Positions 62,985 to 64,000 of a stretch of 64,000 bases of DNA are shown in pieces. How positions within the stretch are numbered: the stretch's first letter is position 1; each line of letters opens with the position of its first letter. Origin of the DNA: Liolophura sinensis (lineage: Eukaryota > Mollusca > Polyplacophora > Chitonida > Chitonidae); assembly GCF_032854445.1 (NCBI RefSeq), contig NC_088298.1, positions 18,745,976 through 18,809,975 on the forward strand, in the 5' to 3' direction. The notes beneath the pieces are model-generated. The model was not told the DNA's origin. It did no database searches and saw only the letters and a list, made by a program, of their open reading frames with translations. The position numbers were made by a program, and so were the translations under genes.

Positions 62985-63640
62985 GTACGAATGATCACTT
63001 TCGTAAGTTTCACAGTGAATTTCGTGAGTTTCACAGTTTTACAGTGGGATTCGAGACCGTTTAGGTGGCCTCATGGTTAGAGCATCCGCCTTGAAGTCGG
63101 GAGTCCCTGGATCAAACCCGGGGCGGGTCATACCAAAGACTTTTAAAAGGATACTTGTTGCTGCCTCGCTTGACGCTCCGCATTGAGGTGTCTGTATAAT
63201 GTTGGCTGTCATGGCTGGTTTCATGATACTTCAGCAGCGGCAGGACTTCGGCGGCATGAACTCGCCCTGCCACAAAAAGACACCAATAAATGTACGCACA
63301 CCTAATGACTCCTAATGAAAAATTACTAAGTACGATGTAAAACCCCAGCGTATATACATACACAGTGGAGTTCATAAGTCTCATGGTGGTATCCGAAGTT
63401 TCACAGTAGTCTTGGAAAGTCTCATGACGCGTTTCGCAAGCTCTAGGCTGTGTTTCTCAGGTTTTAGGGTTGTTTACATACGTCGCATGGCCATGTAGTA
63501 GGTTTCAAAGGTTTTGTAAGGATCTCTTAAATTTCCTTGTGTTTCATAACGAATGTCATACGTTTGGGTGGGGTGAGGGGGAGGGGTCCTACGTTTCAGG
63601 ATTGGTTTTCTACGTTTCATTGTGGGTTTCATGATTCTCA
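62985..63640. repeat. Degenerate ~21-25 bp repeat array interrupted by SINE C
   Basis: Repeats of the type GTAAGTTTCACAGTGRATTTC at 62985-63060, then SINE C (63061-63352), then related units (AAGTCTCATGGTGGTATCCG, AAGTTTCACAGTAGTCTTGG, TACGTTTCATTGTGGGTTTC) to about 63640. Confidence 0.7.
63061..63352 (+). mobile_element. SINE C, full-length, inside the array
   Basis: tRNA-like head GTGGCCTCATGGTTAGAGCA, CCGCCTTGAAGTCGGGAG, B box GGATCAAACCC, then CTTGACGCTCCGCATTGAGG, GATACTTCAGCAGCGGCAGG, CTCGCCCTGCCACAAAAAGA, tail GAAAAATTACTAAGTACGAT/GTAAAACCCC. This is the clearest family C copy. Confidence 0.9.
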
Positions 63641-64000
63641 GCCTATTATTATATAACATGCTCTAGAACTGTTTCTTAGCAATTTCCTGTAATGCCACCC
63701 AGCTGTAAACGACACTGGCTGCCTTTCTATGCCATAGAAAGCAAAACAGCCTAATTATTCCTTAATTAATAATCACAGCAATTAAGCCACCCGCATAAGT
63801 ACGCTTTCTGGTGCCTACCTGATAACAAGGTCCTCTCCACTTCAAGTTACCTGGAGCGCATAATTATTTAGCACCTAAGGATGTACTGTTAGATAGCTCG
63901 CAATCATTATCTCAGCAGATTTCGTTAATTATGCAGCGCGCCCAAACTTTTTCGTCTGTTTGCAGTTACTAACGGTAGTAAGTGTGCCTTACTCAATAAC
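63641..64000. other. Unassigned window end
   Basis: Nothing recognised. Confidence 0.35.

Noticed and set aside
63061-63135. tRNA gene candidate
   Set aside because: The head is followed by a SINE body and tail, and acceptor-stem pairing is absent; it is the SINE C head. The same holds for the heads of families A and B.

Overview
The window looks like gene-poor animal nuclear DNA: AT-rich, dense in tRNA-derived SINEs, LINE/Penelope-type relics, Tc1/mariner copies, fold-back elements and minisatellites, and without bacterial-style operons or long open frames. The SINE tails and the Tc1 and retroelement families resemble ones I associate with marine molluscs and other lophotrochozoans. That placement is from memory and is not proven here.

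The only gene I can assemble with confidence is on the + strand: the 3' end of a scavenger receptor cysteine-rich (SRCR) gene. Its four exons (4450-4585, 5127-5293, 10885-11032, 13411-13591) make two group A SRCR domains of six cysteines each. Each domain is split over two exons, the splice phases are compatible throughout (1-2, 2-1, 1-2, 2-stop), and a TAA stop and an AATAAA follow. The start of the gene lies before the window. The introns hold a long palindrome, a decayed LINE, a Tc1 element and two SINEs.

The rest is accessory sequence. 0-4.4 kb: SINEs, a broken Tc1 transposase, and a CR1/Jockey-type LINE relic split by a second insertion with a 10-bp target duplication. 5.3-10.3 kb: a Tx1/L1-like RT relic, two SINEs and a Tc1 copy with recognisable ends. 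13.8-21.9 kb: a minisatellite, a decayed RT fragment, a complex tandem region (16.0-19.6 kb), a second Tx1-like RT relic, LTR/PBS-like motifs and a GIY-YIG endonuclease relic. 23-30 kb: a TIR element, a fold-back element with a perfect 12-bp target duplication, SINEs and a 40-bp minisatellite. 30-36.7 kb is nearly featureless. 36.7-47.5 kb: many SINE A copies, a palindromic MITE family and three minisatellites. 47.5-64 kb: more minisatellites, SINE fragments and unassigned sequence.

Main observations: (1) four minisatellite arrays each contain a SINE copy; (2) several SINE A copies lacking the tRNA head start at nearly the same internal base and carry perfect or near-perfect target duplications, suggesting a mobile short form or a fixed reverse-transcription stop; (3) SINE families B and C have different tRNA heads but a similar 3' tail; (4) the intron inside the first split SRCR domain holds a near-perfect 193-bp palindrome. 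I did not find a convincing new multi-gene system.
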